DNA of 64,000 nucleotides from VBDM01 sp035651815 (GTDB lineage: Bacteria; Pseudomonadota; Gammaproteobacteria; Burkholderiales; SG8-39), in NCBI GenBank assembly GCA_035651815.1, contig DASRFB010000018.1:62001-126000 (forward strand). The letters are read 5' to 3'. The position numbers were made by a program, and so were the translations under genes. The notes beneath the pieces are model-generated. The model made no database searches and was not told the origin of the DNA. It was given only the letters and a program-made list of their open reading frames with translations. Of the stretch, positions 10,529 through 18,827 are shown piece after piece; position 1 is the stretch's first letter; every line of letters starts with the position of its first letter.

Positions 10529-11832
10529 AGCGCGCCGTTCGCCGCGAGCGTCGAGCGCGACAGCGGGGGATTCTTCGCGAAGTACGCCTTGATGCCGCGG
10601 AAGATCGCGTTCGCGATCTTCTCCTGGTAGGCCGCGTTGGTGAGGCGCCGTTCCTCGTCGGGATTGCTGATGAACGCGGTCTCGACCAGGATCGACGGGA
10701 CGTCGGGCGCCTTGAGCACGGCGAATCCCGCCTGCTCGACCCGCCCGCGGTGCAGCGAATTGATGCCGCCGAGCTCGCTCAGCACGGCGCTCGCGAGCTT
10801 CAGGCTGTCGCTGATCTGCGCCGTCAGGCTGAGATCGGCGAGCGTCATCGCCAGGTAACGGTCCTTGCGGTTGAGATTGACGCCGCCGATCAGGTCGGCG
10901 TCGTTCTCGCGCTTCGCCAGCCATTGCGCCGCGGTGCTGGTGGCGCCGCGCTCGGACAGCGCGAACACCGACGAGCCGCGGGCGTGCGGCTTGACGAAGG
11001 CGTCGGCGTGCACCGACACGAACAGGTCGGCCTTGACGCGGCGCGCCTTCTCGACCCGCTCGCCGAGCGCGATGTAGTAGTCGCCGTCGCGGGTGAGGAG
11101 CGCACGCATGTTGGGTTCGGCGTCGATGATCGCCTTCAGCTTGCGCGCGATCAGCAGCGTCACGTTCTTCTCGTACGTTCCACGGCGTCCCTTCGCGCCC
11201 GGATCCTCGCCGCCGTGCCCGGCGTCGACCGCGACCGTGATCAGGCGCGCGACCGCGGGCCTGGGCGCGCCGCGCGGCTTCGCGGGGTCCTTGGGCTCGC
11301 CCAGGTTCTTCGTCGCGCCCGGATCGACCGGGTCCGCCGACGCCGGGTCGAGCATCTCCTTCTGCAAGAGCGCCATCAGCGGATCGATGGGCACGGCGGG
11401 GTAGAGGTCGAGCACCAGGCGATGCCCGTAATCGCCGACCGGGGCGAGCACGAAGATCTGCGGCTTGACCGCCGCCTTGAGATCGAGGACGAGCCGCGCG
11501 ACGCCCGGCTTGAACCGGCCGACGCGCGCGGCGGCGATGTACGGATCGATGGGCAGGATCTTGCCCGCGAGCAGCTCCTGGACGCGCTCGGGCTCGACGT
11601 CCTCGAGATCGAGGACCAGCCGGTCGGGATTCTTCAGGCTGAGCAGGTTGTAGCGCAGCGGCTCCGCCGTCTCGAGCGTGAGCCGGGTGTAATCGGCCGC
11701 GGGCCAGATGCGCACGGCCCGGATGGGCTCGACGGCGTCGGCGTCGGCGCGGGCGGCGGGCGGCGAGGCGAGCAGCGCCGCGAGCGCGACGGCTGCCGCG
11801 CCGATCAGCCGTCGCGCAAGGCGGCTAGGCAT
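10525..11832 (-). CDS. amiC: N-acetylmuramoyl-L-alanine amidase, AmiC/AmiB type
   Basis: This periplasmic zinc amidase cleaves peptide side chains from peptidoglycan during cell separation. Starting at ATG 11832 gives a signal peptide (positive MPSRLARRL, then a hydrophobic core, cleavage near ARA|DA at about residue 29). An AMIN domain for septal targeting follows at about 34-150, then the Amidase_3 catalytic domain at about 205-430 with VAVDAGHGGEDPG, SVHADAF and ETAFISN, which supply the zinc His/Glu ligands and catalytic Glu. Length is 435 residues. The gene stands between tsaE and mutL on the minus strand, the classic order, but a dedA gene on the other strand separates it from mutL. Confidence 0.95.
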   Translation of the reverse strand: MPSRLARRLIGAAAVALAALLASPPAARADADAVEPIRAVRIWPAADYTRLTLETAEPLRYNLLSLKNPDRLVLDLEDVEPERVQELLAGKILPIDPYIAAARVGRFKPGVARLVLDLKAAVKPQIFVLAPVGDYGHRLVLDLYPAVPIDPLMALLQKEMLDPASADPVDPGATKNLGEPKDPAKPRGAPRPAVARLITVAVDAGHGGEDPGAKGRRGTYEKNVTLLIARKLKAIIDAEPNMRALLTRDGDYYIALGERVEKARRVKADLFVSVHADAFVKPHARGSSVFALSERGATSTAAQWLAKRENDADLIGGVNLNRKDRYLAMTLADLSLTAQISDSLKLASAVLSELGGINSLHRGRVEQAGFAVLKAPDVPSILVETAFISNPDEERRLTNAAYQEKIANAIFRGIKAYFAKNPPLSRSTLAANGAL

Positions 11833-12302
11833 CGTTCCCCGGCCGGGCGCGCGCTCGCCCGCAGCGTGCGGCCCGCGCTCGCGAGATCCAATGCGAGATC
11901 CAGGTCGGGCGGCGGAAGCGCATCGCCGGCCTTTTCGGGCCATTCGACGATGCAGACCGCGGCGCTGTCGAAGATTTCTCGAAAGCCGCTGTCATACCAT
12001 TCCCCCGGATCCCGGAAGCGATAAAAATCAAAGTGGTACAAGTGTAATCTAGAAACGACATAAACTTCAACCAGGGCATAGCTCGGACTCTTCACTTTGC
12101 CGCGCCAGCCGAGACCGCCGAGCAGTCCCCGCACGAAGGTCGTCTTGCCCGCGCCCAGGGGACCCCGCAGGTAGATCTTCAGGCCCGGCGTGACGGCGCG
12201 CGCGAGGCGCGCGCCCGCGCGCCGGGTCGCCGCTTCGTCGGGAAGGGCGATCTCGGGTACCGACGGCGATTGTGGCTCGCTATGATGACAAGGATGAGTC
12301 AC
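11805..12302 (-). CDS. tsaE: tRNA N6-threonylcarbamoyladenosine biosynthesis ATPase TsaE
   Basis: TsaE is the small ATPase that works with TsaB/TsaD to make t6A37 on ANN-decoding tRNAs. Seen: P-loop GPLGAGKTTF, SPSYALVEVY, HFDFYRF and VEWPEKAG in family order. No ATG precedes the domain. The only standard start in frame that keeps the conserved N-terminus (PEIALPDEAATRRAG) is GTG at 12302, which has no visible Shine-Dalgarno and lies inside the coding region of the divergent queG. That gives 165 residues, near the family norm. The 3' end overlaps the amiC start by 28 nt. Identity is sure, the start less so. Confidence 0.92.
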   Translation of the reverse strand: MTHPCHHSEPQSPSVPEIALPDEAATRRAGARLARAVTPGLKIYLRGPLGAGKTTFVRGLLGGLGWRGKVKSPSYALVEVYVVSRLHLYHFDFYRFRDPGEWYDSGFREIFDSAAVCIVEWPEKAGDALPPPDLDLALDLASAGRTLRASARPAGERCLAALRDG

Positions 12303-13388
12303 GCAGCGCGGGACCGGATCGGTTCGGTCGATTTCGAGATGCTGGCGGCTGCCGTCAAGGCTTGGGGCCGGGAGCTCGGCTTTCAGGCGGTCGGCGTTTC
12401 CGACGTCGATCTCTCCGAGGCGGAACCGCGTTTCGCGGAATGGCTCGCGCGCGGCTACGCGGGCGAGCTGGATTATATGCGAAAGCACGGCGCGAAACGG
12501 ACCCGGCCGGCCGAGCTCGTCCCCGGGACGCTGCGCGTGATCTCCGCAAGGATGGATTACCGTCCCGAGGCGGCCGACGCCACGGAGGTGCTCGCCGACG
12601 GCGCGAAGGCCTTCATCGCGCGCTACGCGCTCGGCCGCGACTACCACAAGACGCTGCGCGCCCGGCTGCAGCGGCTCGCCGAGCGCATCGAAGCCGAGGT
12701 CGGCGCCTTCGGCTACCGCGTGTTCACCGATTCGGCGCCCGTGCTCGAGGTCGAGCTCGCGCGCAAGGCCGGCCTCGGCTGGCGCGGCAAGAACACGCTG
12801 CTGCTCTCGCGCGAGGCCGGGTCGTTCTTCTTCCTCGGCGAGATCTACACCGACCTGCCGCTGCCCGTGGACGCCCCCGCGGGCGAGCATTGCGGGACCT
12901 GCGAGCGCTGCCTCGACGCCTGCCCGACCCGCGCGATCGTCGCGCCTTACGTGCTCGACGCGCGCCGCTGCATCTCGTATCTCACCATCGAGCTGAAGGG
13001 CAGTATCCCGGTCGAGCTGCGGCCGCTCGTCGGCAACCGCGTGTACGGCTGCGACGACTGCCAGACCGTGTGCCCCTGGAACCGCTACGCGCAGGTGTCG
13101 CCGGAGCCCGACTTTCGCGTGCGCCACGGCCTGGACTGCGCCGAGCTGACCGAGCTCTTCGGCTGGACCGAAGGCGAGTTCCGCGACCGCACCGCAGGCA
13201 GCGCGATCGCGCGCATCGGCTACGAGCGCTGGTGCCGGAACCTGGCGGTCGGCCTGGGCAACGCGCCGACGAGCCCCGCGGTGGTCGCGGCGCTCGAGCG
13301 CCGCTCGGCCGATCCCTCGCCGCTCGTCCGCGAGCACGTCGCCTGGGCGCTCGCGCGCCACGCCGGCGGCACGCTGGTCCGAAAGTAG
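12294..13388 (+). CDS. queG: Epoxyqueuosine reductase
   Basis: QueG reduces epoxyqueuosine to queuosine in tRNA, using cobalamin and two [4Fe-4S] clusters. The Cys ligands are visible: C200, C203, C206 and CP at C210, then C253, C256 and C260 (GCDDCQTVCPWN), with a further Cys in RRCISYL. A HEAT-like C-terminal stretch follows. I start at ATG 12294, which gives MSHAARDRIGSVDF and 364 residues. ATG at 12282 and 12285 are alternatives, but they overlap a TATGAT hexamer at 12281-12286. In E. coli queG is also next to tsaE (yjeS-yjeE), though not with overlapping 5' ends as here. Confidence 0.94.
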   Translation: MSHAARDRIGSVDFEMLAAAVKAWGRELGFQAVGVSDVDLSEAEPRFAEWLARGYAGELDYMRKHGAKRTRPAELVPGTLRVISARMDYRPEAADATEVLADGAKAFIARYALGRDYHKTLRARLQRLAERIEAEVGAFGYRVFTDSAPVLEVELARKAGLGWRGKNTLLLSREAGSFFFLGEIYTDLPLPVDAPAGEHCGTCERCLDACPTRAIVAPYVLDARRCISYLTIELKGSIPVELRPLVGNRVYGCDDCQTVCPWNRYAQVSPEPDFRVRHGLDCAELTELFGWTEGEFRDRTAGSAIARIGYERWCRNLAVGLGNAPTSPAVVAALERRSADPSPLVREHVAWALARHAGGTLVRK

Positions 13389-13422
13389 CGCGGCCGGAGC
13401 AGTCAACAGCGCCCGGAACGCG

Positions 13423-13428
13423 TATAAT
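13423..13428 (+). promoter_or_regulatory. -10 element for the RhlE-type helicase gene
   Basis: TATAAT stands 108 nt before the TTG start of the helicase gene, in the 148-nt gap after queG. No good -35 is visible. If used, it gives a 5' leader of about 100 nt, long for this window; long leaders are common for cold-regulated RNA helicase genes. I see no clear stable structure in the leader by eye. Confidence 0.35.
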
Positions 13429-13536
13429 TCCAGGGTTGTCATACCCATCTTCCGCCCGCCGTTCTCGCTCATCCGGCCTCCGCGCCGTGCCTGACGCGTC
13501 TCCGGCCCGCAACCCGGGCCGAAGGAGATTTCCCGT

Positions 13537-14967
13537 TTGTCCAGCTTCGCCGAACTAGGACTGCTCCCAGAGCTGCTCAAAGCGGTCTCTGAGCAGGGCT
13601 ACACCGAGCCGACGCCGATCCAGGCGCAGGCGATTCCGCTCGTGCTCCAGGGACGCGACCTGATGGGCGGGGCGCAGACCGGCACCGGCAAGACGGCGGG
13701 CTTCACGCTGCCGCTGCTGCAGCGCCTCGCGCGCCACCAGAACACGAGCGCCTCGCCCGCGCGCCACCCGGTGCGCGCGCTCATCCTCACGCCCACGCGC
13801 GAGCTCGCGGCGCAGGTCGAGGAGAGCGTGCGCAACTACGGCAAGTACCTCAGCCTGCGCTGCACCGTGGTCTTCGGCGGCGTGCCGATGGATCCGCAGA
13901 CAGCAGCGCTCCGCCGGGGCGTCGAGTTCCTGGTCGCCACGCCCGGCCGCCTGCTCGACCATGTGCAGCAGAAGACGGTGAACCTGCAGCAGGTGGAAGC
14001 CTTCGTCCTCGACGAGGCCGACCGTATGCTCGACATGGGCTTCATCCCGGACGTGCGTCGCATCATGGCGCTCATGCCGAAGCAGCGCCAGAACCTGCTG
14101 TTCTCGGCCACGCTGCCCGCCGAGATCAAGACGCTCGCCGATTCCTTCCTGCACGATCCCGTCACCGTGCAGGTCGCCCGCCGCAACGCGACCGCGGACC
14201 TGGTGACGCACGTGGTGCACCCGGTGCGCCGCGAGCGCAAGCGCGAGCTGCTCGCCTATCTCATCCAGTCGCGCGAGCTGCGCCAGGTGCTCGTCTTCGC
14301 GGCCACCCGCATCGGCGCGAACCGGCTGGCCTACCAGCTCAACAAGGACGGCATCCACACCGCGGCGATCCACGGCGACAAGAGCCAGCCCGAGCGGCTG
14401 CAGGCGCTCGCCGATTTCAAGTCGGGCAAGGTGGGCGTGCTGGTGGCGACCGACGTCGCCGCGCGCGGGCTCGACATCGAGGACCTGCCTCACGTCGTGA
14501 ACTTCGAGCTGCCGAACTCGCCGGAGGATTACGTGCACCGCATCGGGCGCACCGGCCGCGCCGGCGCGAGCGGCGAGGCGCTGTCCCTCGTGTGCGCCGA
14601 GGAGCACGAGCGGCTCGCGGCGATCGAGAAGACGATCAAGCTCTCGCTCTCGAAGGTCATCGTCCCGGGCTTCGAGCCCGACGCGCGCATCGTCCCGACG
14701 CTGATCGCGGGCGGGCGCGGCCGCGAAGGGCGCGACGCCCGCGAGCGGCGGCCGCGCGGCGGCGACCGCGACCGGCTGACCGTGGCGGCGTCGAAGCCCA
14801 GCAAGCCGAGCAAACCGAGCAAACCGAGCAAACCCGTGGACCCGATCTTCCACGCGCCGTACAAGCCGTCGACCGAGGCGCCCGCCGCGGCGCCGGCCGC
14901 GTCGTCCCCCGCGCGTCCCAAGCGGCAGGTCGCCGCGCTGCTGGGCGGCTTGCTCAAGGTCAAGTAG
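13537..14967 (+). CDS. rhlE: DEAD-box ATP-dependent RNA helicase, RhlE type
   Basis: RhlE-type helicases remodel RNA in ribosome assembly and decay. Motifs in order: the Q-motif GYTEPTPIQAQAIP, Walker A AQTGTGKT, PTRELA, VLDEADRMLDMGF, SAT, then in the second RecA domain ARGLDIEDLPHVVNFELP and HRIGRTGR. The C-terminal tail (residues about 395-476) is basic and includes an array of KPS units. The start is TTG at 13537, preceded at 7 nt by the strong Shine-Dalgarno GAAGGAGAT; translation from it gives the typical SSFAELGLLPELLKAV start. The gene ends 8 nt inside the convergent FemAB-like gene. Confidence 0.93.
   Translation: MSSFAELGLLPELLKAVSEQGYTEPTPIQAQAIPLVLQGRDLMGGAQTGTGKTAGFTLPLLQRLARHQNTSASPARHPVRALILTPTRELAAQVEESVRNYGKYLSLRCTVVFGGVPMDPQTAALRRGVEFLVATPGRLLDHVQQKTVNLQQVEAFVLDEADRMLDMGFIPDVRRIMALMPKQRQNLLFSATLPAEIKTLADSFLHDPVTVQVARRNATADLVTHVVHPVRRERKRELLAYLIQSRELRQVLVFAATRIGANRLAYQLNKDGIHTAAIHGDKSQPERLQALADFKSGKVGVLVATDVAARGLDIEDLPHVVNFELPNSPEDYVHRIGRTGRAGASGEALSLVCAEEHERLAAIEKTIKLSLSKVIVPGFEPDARIVPTLIAGGRGREGRDARERRPRGGDRDRLTVAASKPSKPSKPSKPSKPVDPIFHAPYKPSTEAPAAAPAASSPARPKRQVAALLGGLLKVK
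14794..14835 (+). repeat. 9-nt in-frame tandem repeat (Lys-Pro-Ser) in the RhlE tail
   Basis: The unit AAACCGAGC is repeated about 4.7 times with small changes in the first copies. It encodes KPSKPSKPSKPSKP in the disordered basic tail. Because the unit is three codons, copy-number change would lengthen or shorten the tail without shifting frame. Confidence 0.85.
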
Positions 14968-16105
14968 GCTCGTCCGCGCCTTCCGCGCGGAAGGGGCTGT
15001 GCTCGTTCAGCTCGTCGACGTAGCGCTCGACGCCGGCCGACTCGCGCTCGAGGAATTTCTCGACCGCGTCGGCAAATCCCGGGTGCTTCAGCCAATGCGC
15101 CGACGCGGTCTGCACCGGCAGGAAGCCGCGCGCGAGTTTGTGCTCGCCTTGCGCGCCGCCCTCGAACACACCGATGCCGCGCTCGATGCAGAACTCGAGC
15201 GCCTGGTAGTAGCACGTCTCGAAGTGCAGCATCGGCACCTCGGCCACGCATCCCCAGTAGCGGCCCCAGAGCGTCGTGTCGGAGAAGAGGTTCAGCGCGC
15301 TCGCGATCGGCTGGCCGTCGCGCTCGGCGAGCACGAGCAGCACGTGCCGCGGCAAGGCCGCGCCCAGGCGGCGGAAAAAGTCGAGATTCAGGTACGGGGT
15401 CGAGCGGTGCGCGCGGTAGGTCCGGTTGTAGCAGCGGGCGAAGAAGGCCCAGTGCTCGTCGCGGATTTCTTGGCCGACGAGCCGCCGCAAGCTGACGCCC
15501 GCATCGGCGACGCGCCGCCGTTCCTGGCGAATCTTCTTGCGCTTGGCGGAGGCGAGCTCCGAGAGGAAGTGCTCGAAGGTCCCGTAACCGCGGTTCACCC
15601 AGTGGAACTGCACCGACCGGCGCAGCATCATGCCGTGCGCGGCGAGCTCCCCGGCCTCGGCCTCCGGCGCGAACAGCACGTGCAGGGACGACGCCGACGT
15701 CGCGAGCTGCAGCGCCGCGCGCACGAGCAGCGAGCGCGTCGCGCGGTCGCGCGCGAGCAGGCGCGGGCCGGTGACCGGCGAGAACGGAACCGCCGCGACG
15801 AGCTTCGGGTAGTAGTCGAGCCCGTGGCGGTGGTAGGCGTCCGCCCAGGCCCAGTCGAAGACGTACTCGCCGTACGAGTGCGTCTTGCGGTAGAGCGGCA
15901 TCGCGCCCACCAGCGCGTCGGCCTGCCACAGCGCGAGATGACACGGCGCCCAGCCGCTCGCCTCGTCGACGCATCGCGTCTCCTCCATGGCGTGCAGCAG
16001 CTCGTGGCGCAGGAACGGGTGGCCGCCCGCGAGCGCGTTCCACGCATCGCGCGGGATGCCCGCGAGCGCGTCATGGATCTCGATTCGCGGCGTGTCTTCC
16101 TTCAT
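14960..16105 (-). CDS. FemAB-like / DUF482 GNAT-fold protein
   Basis: The 381-residue soluble protein resembles the COG3146/DUF482 (FemAB_like) family, which has an acyltransferase fold. Diagnostic stretches include HPFLRHELLHAMEE (about residues 29-42), YVFDWAWADAYHRHGLDYYPKL (about 81-102), SSLHVLF near 140 and the C-terminal FEGGAQGEHKLARGFLP. Its substrate is not known. FemAB relatives add amino acids to peptidoglycan cross-bridges, but that is not established for this group. It lies between rhlE (convergent, 8-nt overlap) and nadE (divergent, 89 nt away) with no informative operon partner. Confidence 0.85.
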   Translation of the reverse strand: MKEDTPRIEIHDALAGIPRDAWNALAGGHPFLRHELLHAMEETRCVDEASGWAPCHLALWQADALVGAMPLYRKTHSYGEYVFDWAWADAYHRHGLDYYPKLVAAVPFSPVTGPRLLARDRATRSLLVRAALQLATSASSLHVLFAPEAEAGELAAHGMMLRRSVQFHWVNRGYGTFEHFLSELASAKRKKIRQERRRVADAGVSLRRLVGQEIRDEHWAFFARCYNRTYRAHRSTPYLNLDFFRRLGAALPRHVLLVLAERDGQPIASALNLFSDTTLWGRYWGCVAEVPMLHFETCYYQALEFCIERGIGVFEGGAQGEHKLARGFLPVQTASAHWLKHPGFADAVEKFLERESAGVERYVDELNEHSPFRAEGADEPT

Positions 16106-16194
16106 GCGCTGTTCGCCGATGCCATGCCCGATTATAGGAGGCGCGTTCAGGACGTCGAGACGTGGACCGCAATCGCCGATGGTAGACTTGGACG

Positions 16195-17889
16195 ATGGGC
16201 CAGGCGCTGAAGATCGCGATAGCGCAGATCAACTGCGTCGTCGGCGACCTCGCGGGCAATGTCGACAAGATCCTCGCGTTCGGCCGTCGCGCAAGCGCCG
16301 CCGGCGCCGAGCTGATGATCACGCCCGAGCTCGCGCTGTGCGGCTATCCGCCCGAGGACCTGCTCCTGCGCGAAGGCTTCTACCGCGACAGCGCCGCGGC
16401 GCTCGCGGACCTGGCGGCGCGCGCGCCGCGCGGCCTCACCGTGCTCGTGGGCCACCCGCATGAGCAAGAGGGCAAGAAGTACAACGCCGCCTCGGTCGTG
16501 CAGGACGGGCGCGTGCTCGCGACCTACCACAAGCACACGCTTCCGAACTACACCGTGTTCGACGAGCAGCGCTACTTCCAGCCCGGCGACGCGAGCTGCG
16601 TTTTCGATCTGGCCGGCCTGCCGTTCGGGGTGAACATCTGCGAGGACACGTGGGGCCCGTGGGGCGCGGCCCTGACGCGGCCCGACGCCGTCAACGTCGG
16701 CGTCAACATCTGCGCCGACGCCTGGGAAGCCGAAGCGCCGCGCGCGGCCCGCGCCGCCGGCGCGCGCGTGCTGCTCGTGCTGAACGCCTCGCCCTACCAC
16801 ATGCGCAAGCAGGAATCGCGCTACGACGTCATGCGCGAGCGGGTCGCCGAGAACGGCATGGCGCTCGTCTACGCGAACCTGGTGGGCGGGCAGGACGAGC
16901 TGGTGTTCGACGGCGCCTCGTTCGTGCTCGACAGCCGCGGCGAGGTGACGCACCAGCTGCCCGCGTTCGAGGAGGCGCTCGGCATCGTCACGATACGCGA
17001 CGGCGATCCCGAGCCGGGGGAGCGCGTCCCCGAGGACGGCGTCGAAGCCGAGGTCTACAAGGCGCTGTGCCTGGGCGTGCGCGATTATGTCGGCAAGAAC
17101 GGCTTCCCGGGCGTGCTGCTCGGGCTGTCGGGCGGAGTCGACTCGGCCCTGACCTTGTGCATCGCTCGCGACGCGCTCGGCGCCGACAAGGTGCGCGCCG
17201 TCATGATGCCCTCGCAATACACCGCCGACATGAGCCTCGAGGACTCGCGCGCCTTGGTGCGCGCCCTCGGCGTGCGCTACGACGAGATTCCGATCAAGCC
17301 CGCGTTCGACGCCTTCCTCGCGACACTCGCGCGCGAGTTCGCGGGGCGCCCGGTCGACGCCACCGAGGAAAACCTGCAGGCGCGCATCCGCGGCACCCTC
17401 ATGATGGCGCTGTCGAACAAGTTCGGCTCGCTGGTCCTCACCACCGGCAACAAGTCGGAGATGGCGGTCGGCTACGCGACGCTGTACGGCGACATGGCCG
17501 GCGGCTTCGCCGTGATCAAGGACATCGCCAAGACGCTCGTCTACCGCCTGTGCCGGCACCGCAACTCGATCGCCCCGGTGATCCCCGAGCGCATCTTGAC
17601 GCGCGCGCCGAGCGCGGAGCTGCGGCCCGACCAGACCGACCAGGACTCGCTGCCGCCTTACGACGTCCTCGACGCGATCATCGCGGCCTACATGGAGAAC
17701 GACATGAGCCCGGGCGAGATCGTCGCGCAGGGCTATTCGCCGGCCGACGTGCGCCGGGTCGTCGAGATGATCCATCGCAACGAGTACAAGCGGCGCCAGG
17801 CGCCGATCGGGATCCGCATCACGCACCGGGGGTTCGGCAAGGACTGGCGCTATCCGGTCACCTCGCGCTACCGCGAGCGGCTCGAGTGA
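16195..17889 (+). CDS. nadE: Glutamine-dependent NAD+ synthetase with a duplicated active-site segment
   Basis: NadE amidates nicotinic acid adenine dinucleotide to NAD+, using ammonia from glutamine. Residues 1-270 are the nitrilase-fold glutaminase and about 290-564 the ATP-dependent synthetase with LGLSGGVDSAL. Catalytic Glu45 (TPELALCG) and Lys113 (YHKHTLPN) are present. The Cys region is odd: GVNICEDTW occurs at residues 145-153 and GVNICADAW at 169-177, putting candidate nucleophiles at C149 and C173. From memory of the family, one such motif is normal and is followed directly by the APRAARAAGA-like helix seen here after the second copy. The extra 24 residues are in frame. Activity is likely but untested. 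Confidence 0.94.
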   Translation: MGQALKIAIAQINCVVGDLAGNVDKILAFGRRASAAGAELMITPELALCGYPPEDLLLREGFYRDSAAALADLAARAPRGLTVLVGHPHEQEGKKYNAASVVQDGRVLATYHKHTLPNYTVFDEQRYFQPGDASCVFDLAGLPFGVNICEDTWGPWGAALTRPDAVNVGVNICADAWEAEAPRAARAAGARVLLVLNASPYHMRKQESRYDVMRERVAENGMALVYANLVGGQDELVFDGASFVLDSRGEVTHQLPAFEEALGIVTIRDGDPEPGERVPEDGVEAEVYKALCLGVRDYVGKNGFPGVLLGLSGGVDSALTLCIARDALGADKVRAVMMPSQYTADMSLEDSRALVRALGVRYDEIPIKPAFDAFLATLAREFAGRPVDATEENLQARIRGTLMMALSNKFGSLVLTTGNKSEMAVGYATLYGDMAGGFAVIKDIAKTLVYRLCRHRNSIAPVIPERILTRAPSAELRPDQTDQDSLPPYDVLDAIIAAYMENDMSPGEIVAQGYSPADVRRVVEMIHRNEYKRRQAPIGIRITHRGFGKDWRYPVTSRYRERLE

Positions 17890-17898
17890 GGGGTTTGC

Positions 17899-17904
17899 TA
17901 TAAT
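17899..17904 (+). promoter_or_regulatory. -10 element for glnB
   Basis: TATAAT lies 31 nt before the glnB GTG, in the 45-nt gap after nadE. The matching -35 would fall within the end of nadE and is poor. A Shine-Dalgarno GGGAGA precedes the start codon by 7-8 nt. Confidence 0.4.
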
Positions 17905-17934
17905 CGTGCGCACGTTTCAGGCGGGAGACCGGAC

Positions 17935-18273
17935 GTGAAGAAGATCGAAGCGGTGGTGAAGCCATTCAAGCTGGACGAGGTTCGCGAGGCGCTGGCCGAG
18001 GTCGGCGTCACCGGGCTCACCGTCACGGAGGTCAAGGGCTTCGGCCGGCAGAAGGGCCACACCGAGCTCTATCGCGGCGCCGAGTACGTCGTCGACTTCC
18101 TGCCCAAGGTGAAGATCGAGGTCGTGGTCACGGACAAGATGCTCGACTCGGCGATCGAGGCGATCATCAAGTCCGCGCGCACCGGCAAGATTGGCGACGG
18201 CAAGATCTTCGTCACCGCGGTGGAGCAGGTGGTGCGCATCCGCACCGGCGAGACCGACGAGGCCGCGGTCTAG
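17935..18273 (+). CDS. glnB: Nitrogen regulatory protein P-II
   Basis: P-II is a trimeric cytoplasmic sensor of 2-oxoglutarate, ATP/ADP and glutamine that controls GlnE, NtrB and other targets. The 112-residue length is exact for the family. It begins MKKIEAVVKPFKLDEVREAL, and Tyr51 sits in the T-loop segment TELYRGAEYVVDFLPK, the site uridylylated by GlnD. The C-terminal signature TGKIGDGKIFV near residue 83 is also present. The start is GTG. It follows nadE, itself glutamine-dependent, by 45 nt. No amtB is adjacent, so GlnB rather than GlnK is the better name, although sequence alone does not separate them firmly. Confidence 0.95.
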   Translation: MKKIEAVVKPFKLDEVREALAEVGVTGLTVTEVKGFGRQKGHTELYRGAEYVVDFLPKVKIEVVVTDKMLDSAIEAIIKSARTGKIGDGKIFVTAVEQVVRIRTGETDEAAV

Positions 18274-18815
18274 CGACCTTTCAGCAGCACGAGCATCGCT
18301 CCCGCGCCGCCCTCGGCGGCCGGCGCCTGGCAGAACGCGAGCACGTCGTCGCGGCGGGCGAGCCAGGTCCGGATCTTCCCCTTCAGCACCGGCTCGCGGT
18401 TCGGCGAGCGCAATCCCTTGCCGTGGACGATGCGCACGCAGCGCAGCCCGCGCTTCGCGCAGCGGGCGAGGAACTCGGAGATCAGCGGGTGCGCCTGGGC
18501 GCGCGTCATGCCGTGCAGGTCGAGCTCGTCCTGCGTCACCCAGTGGCCGCGGCGCAGCTTCCTCAGCACGTCGTTCCCGAGCCCCGGCCGGAGATAGGCG
18601 AGCTCCTCGCCGGTCTCCATCGACTGCTCCCACGGGATGGGGCCGCTCGCGCTCTGCGCGAGCGCCTCGTGCACGTCGAGCAGGGACTGCACCGGCACCG
18701 GCGGGTGCCCGGGGGGCTCGCCCCGCACGCGCTCGGGGGCGCGCAGCGGAACGGCGCCGCGCACCGCCTCGCGGAACGCCGCGGCGTCTTCCGGGTCGAC
18801 CCGACGCTTGCGCAC
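18270..18815 (-). CDS. Smr domain protein
   Basis: A 181-residue protein with a C-terminal Smr (small MutS-related) domain: LDLHGMTRAQA at about residues 97-107 and HGKGLRSPN near 135. These are the LDLHG and HGKG motifs of this nuclease-like family. The N-terminal third is basic and unstructured (VDPEDAAAFREAV, then Pro-rich). Proteobacterial relatives (YfcN/SmrB type) act on DNA or on mRNA at collided ribosomes; sequence alone does not decide. The start is GTG, 12 nt after the trxB stop. The 3' end overlaps glnB by 4 nt on the opposite strand. Confidence 0.88.
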   Translation of the reverse strand: MRKRRVDPEDAAAFREAVRGAVPLRAPERVRGEPPGHPPVPVQSLLDVHEALAQSASGPIPWEQSMETGEELAYLRPGLGNDVLRKLRRGHWVTQDELDLHGMTRAQAHPLISEFLARCAKRGLRCVRIVHGKGLRSPNREPVLKGKIRTWLARRDDVLAFCQAPAAEGGAGAMLVLLKGR

Positions 18816-18827
18816 GCCGCGCTCCGC

